Shown here: in pieces, positions 17,299-25,973 of the stretch
Layout of the letters: each line of letters begins with the position of its first letter
Numbering within the stretch: position 1 is the first letter of the stretch
Position numbers and translations under genes: made by a program
NCBI RefSeq assembly: GCF_019931195.1
Contig: NZ_JAIOUO010000006.1
Location: forward strand, 124,001-188,000
Direction of reading: 5' to 3'
Length of the DNA: 64,000 bases
DNA from: Marinobacter sp. F4216
Lineage (GTDB): Bacteria; Pseudomonadota; Gammaproteobacteria; Pseudomonadales; Oleiphilaceae
Notes under the pieces: model-generated
The model's database searches: none
What the model was told of the DNA's origin: nothing
The model's input: only the letters and a program-made list of their open reading frames with translations

Positions 17299-18591
17299 AT
17301 GAATCGAATTGCTCGCCATGTCCTGCACAGCAGCCGGATACCCAAGGACCTGTCCTCCGTCACCGTTCGTGATGTGGCGGGTGAAAAGCCGGAAGCCGTA
17401 GGTGTCAGCAGTGAAACGGCGGAAGCAATCTGGCACAGCGTGGAATGCCTCTACCGCACCGGCGTCCATCCCGGCATGCAGCTGTCCCTGCGCCACAAAG
17501 GCGAGCAAATCCTTCATCGGGCCATCGGGCACGCCCATGGCAATGGCCCCCATGACCCGGCCAACGGACCCACGGTACCGATGACTACCGAGACACCGGT
17601 CTGCTTCTTTTCTGCCTCCAAGGCGGTGACGGCTCTACTGATGCACATATTGGCCGAACAGGGTCTGGTGAACCTGACGGACCCGGTGTCTTACTACTGC
17701 CCGGAGTTCGCCCAGAACGGCAAGCGCACCATTACCCTGCATCAGGTGTTATCCCATCGCGGCGGTATTCCCGCCCTGCGCACGGATACCCCCATTGACG
17801 TGTTGTGGGATCGCGATGAAGTCTGGCGCCTGCTGTGCGAAGCCCGGCCGGTGGAAGTGGACGGTGCCAAGGTGGCCTACCACGCCATCACGGGCGGGTT
17901 CGTGCTGCAACGAGTGCTGGAGAAAGTTACTGGCCAGAGCATTGAGCACTTCCTGGATGTCCACCTGCGCCAGCCGATGGGTATGAGATGGTTTACCTAC
18001 GGCATTGAACCTGAGCACCTGAACGATCTGGCTTCCAACTACGCCACCGGGCCGACGCCGCGATTTCCGGTGTCCTGGGTCATTCGGCGCGCACTGGGCG
18101 CGGATATCAATACGGTGGAGAGGGTGTCCAATGATCCCCGTTTTCAGGAGGCGGTGATTCCGGCTGGCAATCTGTGTGGTACTGCCGAGGAGATGGGGCG
18201 TTTCTTCCAGATGATGCTCAACGGCGGGGTTTGGAACGGTAAACGAATCTGCAGTGAAGCCACCGTACATCGGGCCGTTCAGCAATATGGGTCGCTGCAG
18301 ATCGACCGGACCATGATGATCCCGATGAGATTCAGCGCGGGCCTGATGCTCGGGGGTAATCCGGTGGGGTTGTGGGGGCCCCAGAGCCGCTATGCCTTTG
18401 GCCATATCGGGCTGATCAACAAACTCTGCTGGGCCGATCCGGCGCGGGATATATCCGTGTCCCTGGTGAATACCGGCATATCCATTGTGGGTCACCACCT
18501 GCCGGCACTGGCCAGGTTTGTTTACACTGTTTGCAATCAGTTTCCCATTATTCCAGAGGCGCAGCGGCCGCTTGCCATGACGGCCAGTTAA
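17299..18591 (+). CDS. Serine hydrolase of the class C beta-lactamase / esterase fold
   Basis: This 430-aa protein has the SxxK nucleophile motif at S105-A-S-K108 (FFSASKAV). The segment LHQVLSHRGGIPAL and the later AYHAITGGFVLQRVLEKVTGQ are typical of beta-lactamase-fold esterases. The second motif reads YHA instead of the YAN/YSN of true class C beta-lactamases, so esterase or peptidase activity is more likely than drug resistance. There is no signal peptide, so it is probably cytoplasmic. GAAGAAGG lies 8 nt upstream of the ATG. It is convergent with the 114-aa gene and overlaps its end by 4 bp. Confidence 0.8.
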   Translation: MNRIARHVLHSSRIPKDLSSVTVRDVAGEKPEAVGVSSETAEAIWHSVECLYRTGVHPGMQLSLRHKGEQILHRAIGHAHGNGPHDPANGPTVPMTTETPVCFFSASKAVTALLMHILAEQGLVNLTDPVSYYCPEFAQNGKRTITLHQVLSHRGGIPALRTDTPIDVLWDRDEVWRLLCEARPVEVDGAKVAYHAITGGFVLQRVLEKVTGQSIEHFLDVHLRQPMGMRWFTYGIEPEHLNDLASNYATGPTPRFPVSWVIRRALGADINTVERVSNDPRFQEAVIPAGNLCGTAEEMGRFFQMMLNGGVWNGKRICSEATVHRAVQQYGSLQIDRTMMIPMRFSAGLMLGGNPVGLWGPQSRYAFGHIGLINKLCWADPARDISVSLVNTGISIVGHHLPALARFVYTVCNQFPIIPEAQRPLAMTAS

Positions 18592-18932
18592 ACCGATCTC
18601 AGCTGTGCCTCGAGTATGCCCAGCACTGACGACGCCACATCCCGGAAGTCCGTCAGTGTCTGGGTCCTCTGAATCACGTCCTCACGGTTTTCATCCAGGT
18701 ATTCCAGTTTCGGAACCACCCGTCGGATTCCTTCGGTGATCATCTCGTAGGGGTAGTGATGATCCTGAACACTGAGCTTGTTCATTTCCGCCACTTCCTG
18801 ATGAAAGATGCTGATGATGTCATACACCATGTCTTTGTGGCGGATGCTGCCAGCTTCCCAGTAGGCATCGTCCAGCAGTTCAAGCAGGGAGAGGTATTCG
18901 CGCAGGGTGTGGGCAACAGACGTCTGGGTCAT
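18588..18932 (-). CDS. Conserved hypothetical protein, helical, 114 aa
   Basis: I do not recognise this protein. It is mostly charged and helical (LREYLSLLELLDDAYWEAG at the N-terminus, then DVASSVLGILEAQL at the end), with no membrane segment, signal peptide or catalytic motif. It is rich in Asp/Glu and Tyr/His. It is transcribed alone, convergent with the serine hydrolase. Coding character is supported by proteobacteria-like codon use across the whole frame and a clean ATG. Confidence 0.65.
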   Translation of the reverse strand: MTQTSVAHTLREYLSLLELLDDAYWEAGSIRHKDMVYDIISIFHQEVAEMNKLSVQDHHYPYEMITEGIRRVVPKLEYLDENREDVIQRTQTLTDFRDVASSVLGILEAQLRSV

Positions 18933-19127
18933 GGTGGTTCCGGGCCGCCGATAAGTGTTTGTTAATTGGAACTATAGCAGTGAATCTGGCGTTAAATGAA
19001 CAATGACCTGTGACACGCCTCTCGATAAAAATGAAACTCCATTCATTTTTATTGCGCTTTGTCCGTCAGGTGTGCAGAATTCGACCATGGTCAATGGACA
19101 ACCACGACTCATTGGATGAGAGGCCAT

Positions 19128-19379
19128 ATGGACAAGCCTGTTGAGAACTGCAGTGCCTATTCGGAACGCCCGGTGATGCTGGACCACCACGACAGTGTTC
19201 GGGACCACGTTCAACAGAAGGTCTGCTCCGAAGTCGAGCACCTGGAGCGTCGCATCGAGACGCTTCGTCTGAACCGGGCGCCCCACGCCGAGATCATGAT
19301 TTCCGCCTTCCAGCGGATGATTAATCGTAAGAAAGGGTTTCTGGAAACCGCGTTACTGACAGATCGGCCCCTGTGGTGA
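19128..19379 (+). CDS. Small hypothetical protein, 83 aa
   Basis: I do not recognise this protein. The N-terminal half is polar. The C-terminal half is a basic amphipathic helix (EVEHLERRIETLRLNRAPHAEIMI, then FQRMINRKKGFLETALL) that could form a short coiled coil. A GAGAGG element precedes the chosen ATG (MDKPVENC); the longer frame upstream lacks a ribosome site. It lies between two divergently placed genes and appears monocistronic. Confidence 0.6.
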   Translation: MDKPVENCSAYSERPVMLDHHDSVRDHVQQKVCSEVEHLERRIETLRLNRAPHAEIMISAFQRMINRKKGFLETALLTDRPLW

Positions 19380-19395
19380 TCGGCCCGTTCGTGGG

Positions 19396-20466
19396 TCAGG
19401 ATCGCAAGCCTGTGGGCGCCGATGAGTACTTGAAGGTCGGTGATTCCAGATTGGTGCAATAATCCGGATTGATTATTGTCTCATCAGGACTTTCCGGATT
19501 GGCGAGCCTGGGTGCCTCCCCGCTCGAAGTATAGATTCTTACCTCGGGCACTGAGTAGTCCATTTCGAACTTCAGGCAGGAGATGTCCTCAGGCTGGCCG
19601 GCAAAGCTGAATTTGGCGCCCTCTTTGGTTCCGCTGGGCTTGTCAGGATCCTCTGGAAATTCACTGGTTCCAATCCGGGTGCCGTCAATGATGACGGTGT
19701 CGGCTTGTAAGCCGGTGTAGGTTCGTGAAAAGCTCATTTCCCGCTCGCCCTCAATCACCACCGTACCTTCAGTGACAATCCGGGCTTCATCATTGTAGCC
19801 GGCGGTTGCAAAATCCCTGCCCAGGAACTCCGTGCCCAGCGCTGCACTCGGGCGGGTGCTGTTTTCCGGAAAGGTTCCAGCAGCGACCCAGACCAGAGTT
19901 CGAATGACGTTGCCGGTGGTGTCGGGAGTGTGAACCCACTTGACCGTAGGGTATACCCAGAAATAGTCAGTCAGTTCCGCCCCTGCCTCTGCCTCTGCAG
20001 CGCCCTGATCCGTGAACTGAACTGAGACGCCGTTGGTGGTGGTGTCGTAGATTCCGACCTCTTTGGCGTCAATCTTTTCACTGATGTACTGCCTGGCCTC
20101 AGTAAAGCTTGTAACCTCGTCTTCACCGATAACTCTGCGCATCAGATCCAGGGGATTCCTGACCGTTGTGATGGTCGACTTATCTTCCGACAGCCCAAGG
20201 TTCAGAAAAACGGACAGTTCCTCACGGATGTTTTCGGCCACCCGTTGAGCATCCGAGAAATCTGGATCGGCCGGGTCGGCTTCGACGGCTTGATAAAGGT
20301 CGTTGAAAAGGGTGGTGTCCATCGCCTCTGTCAGGGTGAACGAGGAAAAACCGAGACTGACATTGATGGCTGGATTGAAGGATGAAGATCCGGACGATTC
20401 GAGTCCGCAGCCCGCAAGGCTGAGTGTTCCGGCGGCAACCGCCACGAAAATGCAGGAATGTCTCAT
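19396..20466 (-). CDS. Hypothetical outer-membrane or periplasmic lipoprotein
   Basis: This 356-aa protein has a type II signal peptide ending in the lipobox LAGC (residues 17-20), so it should be a lipoprotein. The mature part is acidic and beta-rich (GTVVIEGEREMSFSRTYTG), with no catalytic motif I can name. An Asp after the lipid cysteine would signal inner-membrane retention; here Gly follows, so outer membrane is likely. It is divergent from the hybrid kinase gene, with about 80 bp between them. A link to that sensor is possible but not shown. Confidence 0.75.
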   Translation of the reverse strand: MRHSCIFVAVAAGTLSLAGCGLESSGSSSFNPAINVSLGFSSFTLTEAMDTTLFNDLYQAVEADPADPDFSDAQRVAENIREELSVFLNLGLSEDKSTITTVRNPLDLMRRVIGEDEVTSFTEARQYISEKIDAKEVGIYDTTTNGVSVQFTDQGAAEAEAGAELTDYFWVYPTVKWVHTPDTTGNVIRTLVWVAAGTFPENSTRPSAALGTEFLGRDFATAGYNDEARIVTEGTVVIEGEREMSFSRTYTGLQADTVIIDGTRIGTSEFPEDPDKPSGTKEGAKFSFAGQPEDISCLKFEMDYSVPEVRIYTSSGEAPRLANPESPDETIINPDYCTNLESPTFKYSSAPTGLRS

Positions 20467-20544
20467 TTCGAAAAGCCTTGAGGTGCGCTACCAGGGTTTT
20501 AGGACTAAAGTACTAATTTAGTGGGATGTTGTTCCCAGGATCGA

Positions 20545-23500
20545 ATGCTGACAATAAATCATAAAACAGGCATCTGCCCTCGCGGAGATCACATTTTGCG
20601 GCACCGGTGTTCGCCAGCACTCACAGCAGTTATCCGCACGCTACTGCTTTTGTTTTTCCTGTCGGCCTTGCTGTCCCCAGTGCAGGCAAGCCAGACTCCT
20701 TGCCGTGATGGAATGCTGATTCTCGGCAGCGGAACCAGCAGCGTCCAGGACCTCGGTGGTTGTCTCTGGTACCTGGAAGATCCGGACCAGAGCATGGCCT
20801 TCTTTGATATCAAGGATCGCGGGCTCCGGGCTTTTAACCTGCACGATGGCGGCACGCTGAATTTCGGCTATACCGATTCCGCTTACTGGGTTCGGCTGGA
20901 CATGCGGCCAGTGGGCACCGCCGCAGGGACCAACTGGATTCTGGAGCTGGCGTTGCCGCTGGTGGACGATGTCCGCCTGTTTCTGGTGCGGGATGGTGAA
21001 CTGCTACAGCAGGCCCGGGCCGGATACCGGGATAACTGGTCCGAGCGAGATTTGGCCGTTCCCAACCCGACCTTCCGTCTGGATCTGGATCCGGGGGTGG
21101 TCACCTCCGTGTATCTCCGAATCACCAATACCAACACCTTTCGACTTCCGCTGAGTATCTGGCATCCGGACAGCTACATCGAGAAGATCTCCATCGACGA
21201 AGCCTTCCGGGGTGTTCTGCTGGGGGCGATTTTCGCCATCCTGGCCTATAACCTGTTTGTTGCCGTGTCGGTCCGTGAGCGCAGTATTATCTACTACGTG
21301 CTGTACCTGGTATCGGCCGGTATTTTCATCGTCACCGAACAGGTACACGGAATCCAGTTGCTGGAGAGCCGTCCTGCCCTGTTGAGCAAGGAATACCTGC
21401 ATTTCCAGATTATTGCGATCTGGCTCTGGGGATTCCTGATGGCGCGTCACCTGCTGGAAACGAAGGAGCGTTCCCCCCATCTAGACACGGTTATCAAGGT
21501 CAGTTTGTGGGTCGTGGCTGTCACCTTTGTACTGTGTTTCTTCATGCCGTATCAGGTGGCGATGGAATGGAGTGTGATCGGCTCCATCCTGATCAGCCTC
21601 AACCTGATCGTGGTGAGTTACGTTTCCTGGCGCTATTACAATCCGGCGGCGAAATCCTACTTCTTCGCCTGGACCATGGCGCTGATTGGCTTCGGTGTTT
21701 ATGCGCTGACGGTGATGGGGGTTTTGCCCCTGAACCCGCTTACCAACTATTCCCTGCAGATTGGCGTGGTTGCCCAGGTAATCCTGTTTTCTTTTGCCCT
21801 CGCCGACCAGATCAAGCAGGTCCAGGGCGAAGCCCTGGACTGGAGTCGCCGGGCGCTCTCTAACCTCAAGCGCTACCAGTCGCTGTTTGATAACGCCATT
21901 GAGGGCGTGTTCCAGATGTCCCCGGACCGTCGCCTGCTGACAGCGAATCCCGCCATGGCCGACTTGATGGGGTATGCCAGCAACGAGGAATTGCTTGAGC
22001 GCAATCCGGATGTACTGGAAAGCTGTATTGCCGATGACGAGCTAAGGCGCCGGGTCATTGAACTGCTGGAAAGCACGGGTGCTGCCAAAGGTATTGAGGC
22101 CCGGTATCTGAACCGCGATGGCGAGGAGCGATGGGCCAACCTGTCACTGCACACGGTCTACGATTCCGATGGTGAGCCGCTGTATCTGGAAGGCACCTGC
22201 ATTGACCTGACTGAAACCCACCAGCGCCGGCGGATCGAGCGCGAACGGGAACAGGAGCGGTTGGAGAAGGATCTTGCCCGCAACTCGGCGCAGGCCAAAA
22301 GTCAGTTTCTCGCCAACATGAGCCATGAAATCCGCACCCCTCTTGCTGCCATCATCGGTTATGGGGAAACCCTGTTGGATCCCCGGCTGAGTGAATCGGA
22401 GAAGAAGACCAGTGCGGAAACCGTGGTAAGCAGCGGTCGACATCTGCTGGATCTGGTGAACGACATTCTTGACCATTCCAAGATCGACGCCAACAAGCTC
22501 AGTGTGGATATAGTTTCCGTGCACCTTCCCGAGCTGCTGGACGAAATCCGCGCCTTTTTTGCGCCGCGGGCCAAGGAGAAAGGGCTCGATTTCTCGATTA
22601 TTTGCGAGTACCCACTGCCCGAGAAAATCCGTACCGACCCCACACGATTGCGCCAGATCATCATTAATCTATGCGGAAATGCGCTGAAATTTACGGAAAA
22701 GGGTTCCATCTCCCTGATTGTGCGTTGCGATGCGCCGGGCGAGCGGTTGATCGCTACGATCGTTGATACCGGCATTGGTATGAAGCCGGAGCAGTTCGAG
22801 CGATTGTTCGATCCTTTCGCCCAGGGCAGTGCGTCCATCTCCCGTCAGTATGGTGGAACCGGTCTTGGGCTGAGTATTTCCCGTCGTCTGGCGGAACTGC
22901 TTGGCGGCACCATCACGGTCAGCAGTACCTACGGTGAGGGCAGTGAGTTTGAGGTGTCGATTCGCACCGGTTCCCTGGCGGATGTGCACTTCCTGCGGGA
23001 TGCTTCTGAGCTCAGCCAGCGTCGGCGTAATCTGCCGATGGTGATGGCGCCGAAGCTGTCCGGCCGCATCTTGTGCGCTGAAGACAACGAGGTGAATCGG
23101 CGCCTTGTGTCGCTGCTGGTGGCCCGAACCGGGGCTGAGCTGGTGCATGTGGGCAATGGCGCGGAAGCGCTGGAACTGGCGTTGCGGCAAGAGTTCGACC
23201 TGATTCTGATGGATATACAGATGCCGGTCATGAACGGTCGCGATGCCACAGCCGCGCTGCGGGAAGCGGGTAACAATACCCCGGTCATCGCCCTGACCGC
23301 CAACGTGATGGCCGAGGATATCGCGGATTACAAGCTTGCCGGCTGCAACGAGCATCTGGCCAAACCGATCGACAAACAGCGTTTCTACGAGGTGCTGGCG
23401 CGTTACCTCCATGTGCATGCTGACACGGTGGAATCACTGGAACCGAAGTTCAAGGGTCAGGTACTGGTGGCTGAGGACAACGAACAGAATCGCCAGTTGA

Positions 23501-24132
23501 TGGAGCGCTTGCTCACACGTCAGGGCCTTGGTGTGACCACTGTGTCGAGTGGAGAGGAAGCCGTGCGTCGTGCCTTGTCCGACTCGGTTCAACTGATTCT
23601 GATGGACCGGCACATGCCCGACATGGATGGTGTAGCCGCCACCCGCTTGCTGCGACAGGCGGGCTTCCGCCGGCCGATTGTGGCGTTTACCGCCGGTGAC
23701 CGGAAGGAAATCGATGCGCTTATCGAAGCCGGGTGTGAGGCGGCGCTGAACAAACCCGTTGAGCAGGGCCATTTGCTGGCTCTGCTGGAGCGCTATTTGC
23801 CACCGGCAAAAAGTCAGCACGGGCGGGTGTCGGAAGATCAAGACATCAAGCACCTGGTCCGAAAGTTCCGGCGGAGCCTGGCGGGGCATCGGGATCAGAT
23901 GGAGCAGACCTTTGCCACCGGAGATGCTCTGGCTCTTCGGTCCCAGGTCCATCAGATCAAGGGCACTGCCGGTGCCATGGGATATCCCCGGATGACCCGC
24001 CAGGCCGGCATGATCGAGGGCCTGCTGAAGGCTGAGTCTCCGGACTGGCAGCGCGTCCGAACAGAGCTGGATAGCCTGGTGGAGTTGATTGATCAGGCCC
24101 GTGCGGCGTCTGAATCCTCCATTAGGGATTAA
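20545..24132 (+). CDS. 7TMR-DISM hybrid sensor histidine kinase with PAS, two receivers and Hpt
   Basis: This 1195-aa membrane sensor begins with a signal-like N-terminus (about 25-45) and a periplasmic 7TMR-DISMED2-type beta domain (about 60-200). Seven transmembrane helices follow (about 210-420). A PAS domain (about 440-560) and a short coiled coil lead to HisKA with the phosphoacceptor H594 in NMSHEIRTPL and a HATPase domain (GTGLGLSISRRLAELLGG). Receiver 1 has D890 and receiver 2 D1021. The Hpt domain has H1136 in VHQIKGTAGAMG. A complete phosphorelay is thus in one chain. I chose ATG 20545 because AGGA lies just upstream; a GTG 24 nt earlier has no ribosome site. A membrane protein and a lone receiver follow in the same direction. 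Confidence 0.92.
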   Translation: MLTINHKTGICPRGDHILRHRCSPALTAVIRTLLLLFFLSALLSPVQASQTPCRDGMLILGSGTSSVQDLGGCLWYLEDPDQSMAFFDIKDRGLRAFNLHDGGTLNFGYTDSAYWVRLDMRPVGTAAGTNWILELALPLVDDVRLFLVRDGELLQQARAGYRDNWSERDLAVPNPTFRLDLDPGVVTSVYLRITNTNTFRLPLSIWHPDSYIEKISIDEAFRGVLLGAIFAILAYNLFVAVSVRERSIIYYVLYLVSAGIFIVTEQVHGIQLLESRPALLSKEYLHFQIIAIWLWGFLMARHLLETKERSPHLDTVIKVSLWVVAVTFVLCFFMPYQVAMEWSVIGSILISLNLIVVSYVSWRYYNPAAKSYFFAWTMALIGFGVYALTVMGVLPLNPLTNYSLQIGVVAQVILFSFALADQIKQVQGEALDWSRRALSNLKRYQSLFDNAIEGVFQMSPDRRLLTANPAMADLMGYASNEELLERNPDVLESCIADDELRRRVIELLESTGAAKGIEARYLNRDGEERWANLSLHTVYDSDGEPLYLEGTCIDLTETHQRRRIEREREQERLEKDLARNSAQAKSQFLANMSHEIRTPLAAIIGYGETLLDPRLSESEKKTSAETVVSSGRHLLDLVNDILDHSKIDANKLSVDIVSVHLPELLDEIRAFFAPRAKEKGLDFSIICEYPLPEKIRTDPTRLRQIIINLCGNALKFTEKGSISLIVRCDAPGERLIATIVDTGIGMKPEQFERLFDPFAQGSASISRQYGGTGLGLSISRRLAELLGGTITVSSTYGEGSEFEVSIRTGSLADVHFLRDASELSQRRRNLPMVMAPKLSGRILCAEDNEVNRRLVSLLVARTGAELVHVGNGAEALELALRQEFDLILMDIQMPVMNGRDATAALREAGNNTPVIALTANVMAEDIADYKLAGCNEHLAKPIDKQRFYEVLARYLHVHADTVESLEPKFKGQVLVAEDNEQNRQLMERLLTRQGLGVTTVSSGEEAVRRALSDSVQLILMDRHMPDMDGVAATRLLRQAGFRRPIVAFTAGDRKEIDALIEAGCEAALNKPVEQGHLLALLERYLPPAKSQHGRVSEDQDIKHLVRKFRRSLAGHRDQMEQTFATGDALALRSQVHQIKGTAGAMGYPRMTRQAGMIEGLLKAESPDWQRVRTELDSLVELIDQARAASESSIRD

Positions 24133-24159
24133 CCGAGAAAGTAAGGTTGGAGAGAAGTC

Positions 24160-24702
24160 ATGACTGACAACCCGTACCACAAAGAGCGTCATTCCCTGAG
24201 CTTGATGTATGGGACTTACGCCGATGTATTGTTTGTACTCTTCCCGTTCCTGGTCATTCTCATGCAGCGGCTGTGGGATGGCCGACTCTACGAAACCCTG
24301 TTACGACCGGATTTGAGTATTGCTGCCGCCATTCTCGCGGGCCTTGCCATCGGCAAGTTTGTTCTTGGCCTGGTCAGTAACCGGGAACTGGGGCCCTACA
24401 AGGAGCGGATTGTCTTTTTTATTGCCTTGACCCTGTTCACGGTTCTGGGGCCCGCAATGATCCTGATCCTGAGTATACTTGGCAGCGTGGAAGTGCCGGG
24501 CTTCGTCGCGTTTATCCAGCCCGTTCTGTTGATTCTGGCCATTGCCTTGTATTCCACGGCGGTGGGAATCAGCAACATCCTGATCAGGGGCGATGCTGAG
24601 GCGTCTTCCGAGACCAGGGCGGACCAGGATGTACCACCGGCCACCCGGGCACGACCGGAGCCGCTGGATTTACCCCGTCGGACGGGCAACGATGCACTGT
24701 AA
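24160..24702 (+). CDS. Hypothetical integral membrane protein, 180 aa
   Basis: This protein has four predicted transmembrane helices (about residues 20-38, 50-70, 82-110 and 115-140) and a polar, proline- and charge-rich tail of about 40 residues. I do not recognise a family. It starts 27 nt after the hybrid kinase stop with a GGAGAGAAG ribosome site and precedes a receiver protein by 48 nt. It is therefore probably co-expressed with the phosphorelay and could be an accessory to the sensor. Confidence 0.7.
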   Translation: MTDNPYHKERHSLSLMYGTYADVLFVLFPFLVILMQRLWDGRLYETLLRPDLSIAAAILAGLAIGKFVLGLVSNRELGPYKERIVFFIALTLFTVLGPAMILILSILGSVEVPGFVAFIQPVLLILAIALYSTAVGISNILIRGDAEASSETRADQDVPPATRARPEPLDLPRRTGNDAL

Positions 24703-24750
24703 CCGGAGTAATACAATGACTGTATTTGGACCTTTGGCAGGAGGCAGTCG

Positions 24751-25164
24751 ATGAGTGAGATCAGAGTACTGGTGGTTGAGGACGAACCGATTATGCAGGA
24801 GCGTCTGATCGACATGTTGTACCAGGCCGGTGCAACCCAGGTCGTCGGCTGCGCGAACGCGGCGTCAGCCCGGGCCGCCTTCGCCGATCAGGAGTTCCAG
24901 ATTATTCTTCTGGATCTGGGATTGCCGGATGGCGATGGCCATGAGTTGATGCAGGAGTTCAAGACGATTCGCGATGAGCAGTACGTGGTTCTGGTGACGG
25001 CGGACGACTCCATCGACAGCATCCAGCGGGCAATCGGCGCCGGTGCCAACGGCTACGTGGTCAAGCCCTACTCTCAGGAAAAAGTGTTTGATGTGGTGAA
25101 CAATTACGTGATGGTTCACGGCGCGGAGGTTCAAGCCCTGCAGGGCCTGAGCCGGCAACACTGA
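24751..25164 (+). CDS. Stand-alone response regulator receiver protein
   Basis: This 137-aa single CheY-like domain has the acidic pair EDE (residues 10-12), the phosphoacceptor Asp in LLDLGLPDGDG (about 54), a Thr in LVTADDS and the conserved lysine in VVKPYS. There is no output domain. GGAGG lies upstream of the ATG. As the third gene of the hybrid-kinase cluster it is the likely partner of, or phosphate sink for, the kinase's Hpt domain. Confidence 0.9.
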   Translation: MSEIRVLVVEDEPIMQERLIDMLYQAGATQVVGCANAASARAAFADQEFQIILLDLGLPDGDGHELMQEFKTIRDEQYVVLVTADDSIDSIQRAIGAGANGYVVKPYSQEKVFDVVNNYVMVHGAEVQALQGLSRQH

Positions 25165-25188
25165 CCGGACAGGCCCGCAGTTTTCCTC

Positions 25189-25461
25189 TCAGGCTACCTG
25201 TCGGGCTATCCAGGAATTGTAACGGGCAGCGAGTGCGCGAACGTAGCGCGCCTCGGCGCCATCCAGATTGCCCAGAACGCCTTTGAAAATCCAGCCCCGC
25301 TCATACACACCCAGGACACGCTGTTCGTCGTCCAGATTGACCCGTTGGTTCAGTTTTCGGCAAATGGCATCCAGTAGCGGCAGTTTTTCCGGCCGCTTGA
25401 GCGGGCCAGTTCCACTCTTGGGTGCGGTCTTGGTAGCGGGCCGTGTTGAATGTCTTCTCAT
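25189..25461 (-). CDS. Small basic hypothetical protein, 90 aa
   Basis: The first 25 residues are a basic, Pro/Thr/Lys-rich tail (RRHSTRPATKTAPKSG). The rest is a compact domain (CRKLNQRVNLDDEQRVLGVYERGWIFKGVLGNL) ending in a helix. I know no family for it. An AGGGAG site lies 8 nt before the ATG. A hairpin with a T-run sits in its upstream region on the same strand (25495-25535). Confidence 0.6.
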   Translation of the reverse strand: MRRHSTRPATKTAPKSGTGPLKRPEKLPLLDAICRKLNQRVNLDDEQRVLGVYERGWIFKGVLGNLDGAEARYVRALAARYNSWIARQVA

Positions 25462-25494
25462 GACGTTTTCTCCCTACTGTTGTTTTGCGGCTGC

Positions 25495-25535
25495 AAAAAA
25501 CACAAACCCCCGGTGCCAAAAGGCGACCGGGGGTT
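25495..25535 (-). terminator. Strong hairpin with T-run on the minus strand
   Basis: AACCCCCGGT (25505-25514) pairs with ACCGGGGGTT (25526-25535), and an inner GCC/GGC stem closes an AAAA loop. Read on the minus strand, it is followed by TGTG and T6. It would stop transcripts coming from the exonuclease gene, or act as an attenuator in front of the 90-aa gene. Confidence 0.75.
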
Positions 25536-25539
25536 AGCA

Positions 25540-25895
25540 GAGAAGCGGCCCCGGTCGCTCAGAAGGCTCCCGGGACTGACCGAAAGCCGTTATGAATCGT
25601 TTACCATCAGCTGAACAGACTGCGCTCGCAGGCAGACTGCAGTGGTACTGAGTCGGGCTTTCAAAATCATCTGGTCATGTATCCCTTGGGTTTGGTTGTA
25701 GCTCAGTGTATCGGGTTATGGACGCTTTGCAATAGGGTGCCGGCTTCGGCAAACCCGTACAGACGTACCAAGGGCTCAGAGCCATAATTCGCATCGTCAC
25801 GTGTTTTTACGTTGTGCAATCCTAGGTTCCCGCCGCGCTGGGAACCCAATGGATCTCTCCTTTTTTTGACGCAGCCTTTTGGCTGCGTTTTTTTT
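25540..25895 (+). ncRNA. Candidate structured non-coding RNA (gene-free region)
   Basis: No credible gene lies between 25462 and 25973. On the plus strand this stretch is rich in local complementarity. GAAAGCC (25582-25588) pairs with GGCTTTC (25656-25662), enclosing a CTGCG-CT-CGCAG hairpin. GGGTTTG (25688-25694) pairs with CAAACCC (25750-25756). GGTTCCC/GGGAACC follow near 25824-25845, and the region ends in a perfect terminator. It does not match 6S, tmRNA, SRP or RNase P RNA as I know them. The 5' end is not defined. This is an inference from structure alone. Confidence 0.4.
25869..25895 (+). terminator. Perfect Rho-independent terminator
   Basis: The stem ACGCAGCC/GGCTGCGT has a TTTT loop and eight T residues, and is clearly oriented for plus-strand transcription. 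No protein gene on this strand lies within 700 bp upstream, so the terminated transcript is probably non-coding. Confidence 0.9.
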
Positions 25896-25973
25896 GCCCG
25901 CAGAAAAGTCAGGGACTCCCGACTCCAGGAGAGATTAACCGCATCGTGAATTGGGGAGGGGACGCTGGCGGGA

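Noticed and set aside
17299..18591. Antibiotic-resistance beta-lactamase
   Set aside because: The SxxK is present, but the second motif is YHA rather than YAN and there is no signal peptide, so a cytoplasmic esterase-like hydrolase is more likely.
25688..25756. tRNA gene candidate (GGGTTTG/CAAACCC stem with GTAGCTCAGT)
   Set aside because: The would-be T-arm is GCCGGCTTCGGC without a T-loop, no plausible anticodon arm can be drawn, the length is 69 nt and CCA is absent. It is treated as part of a candidate structured RNA instead.
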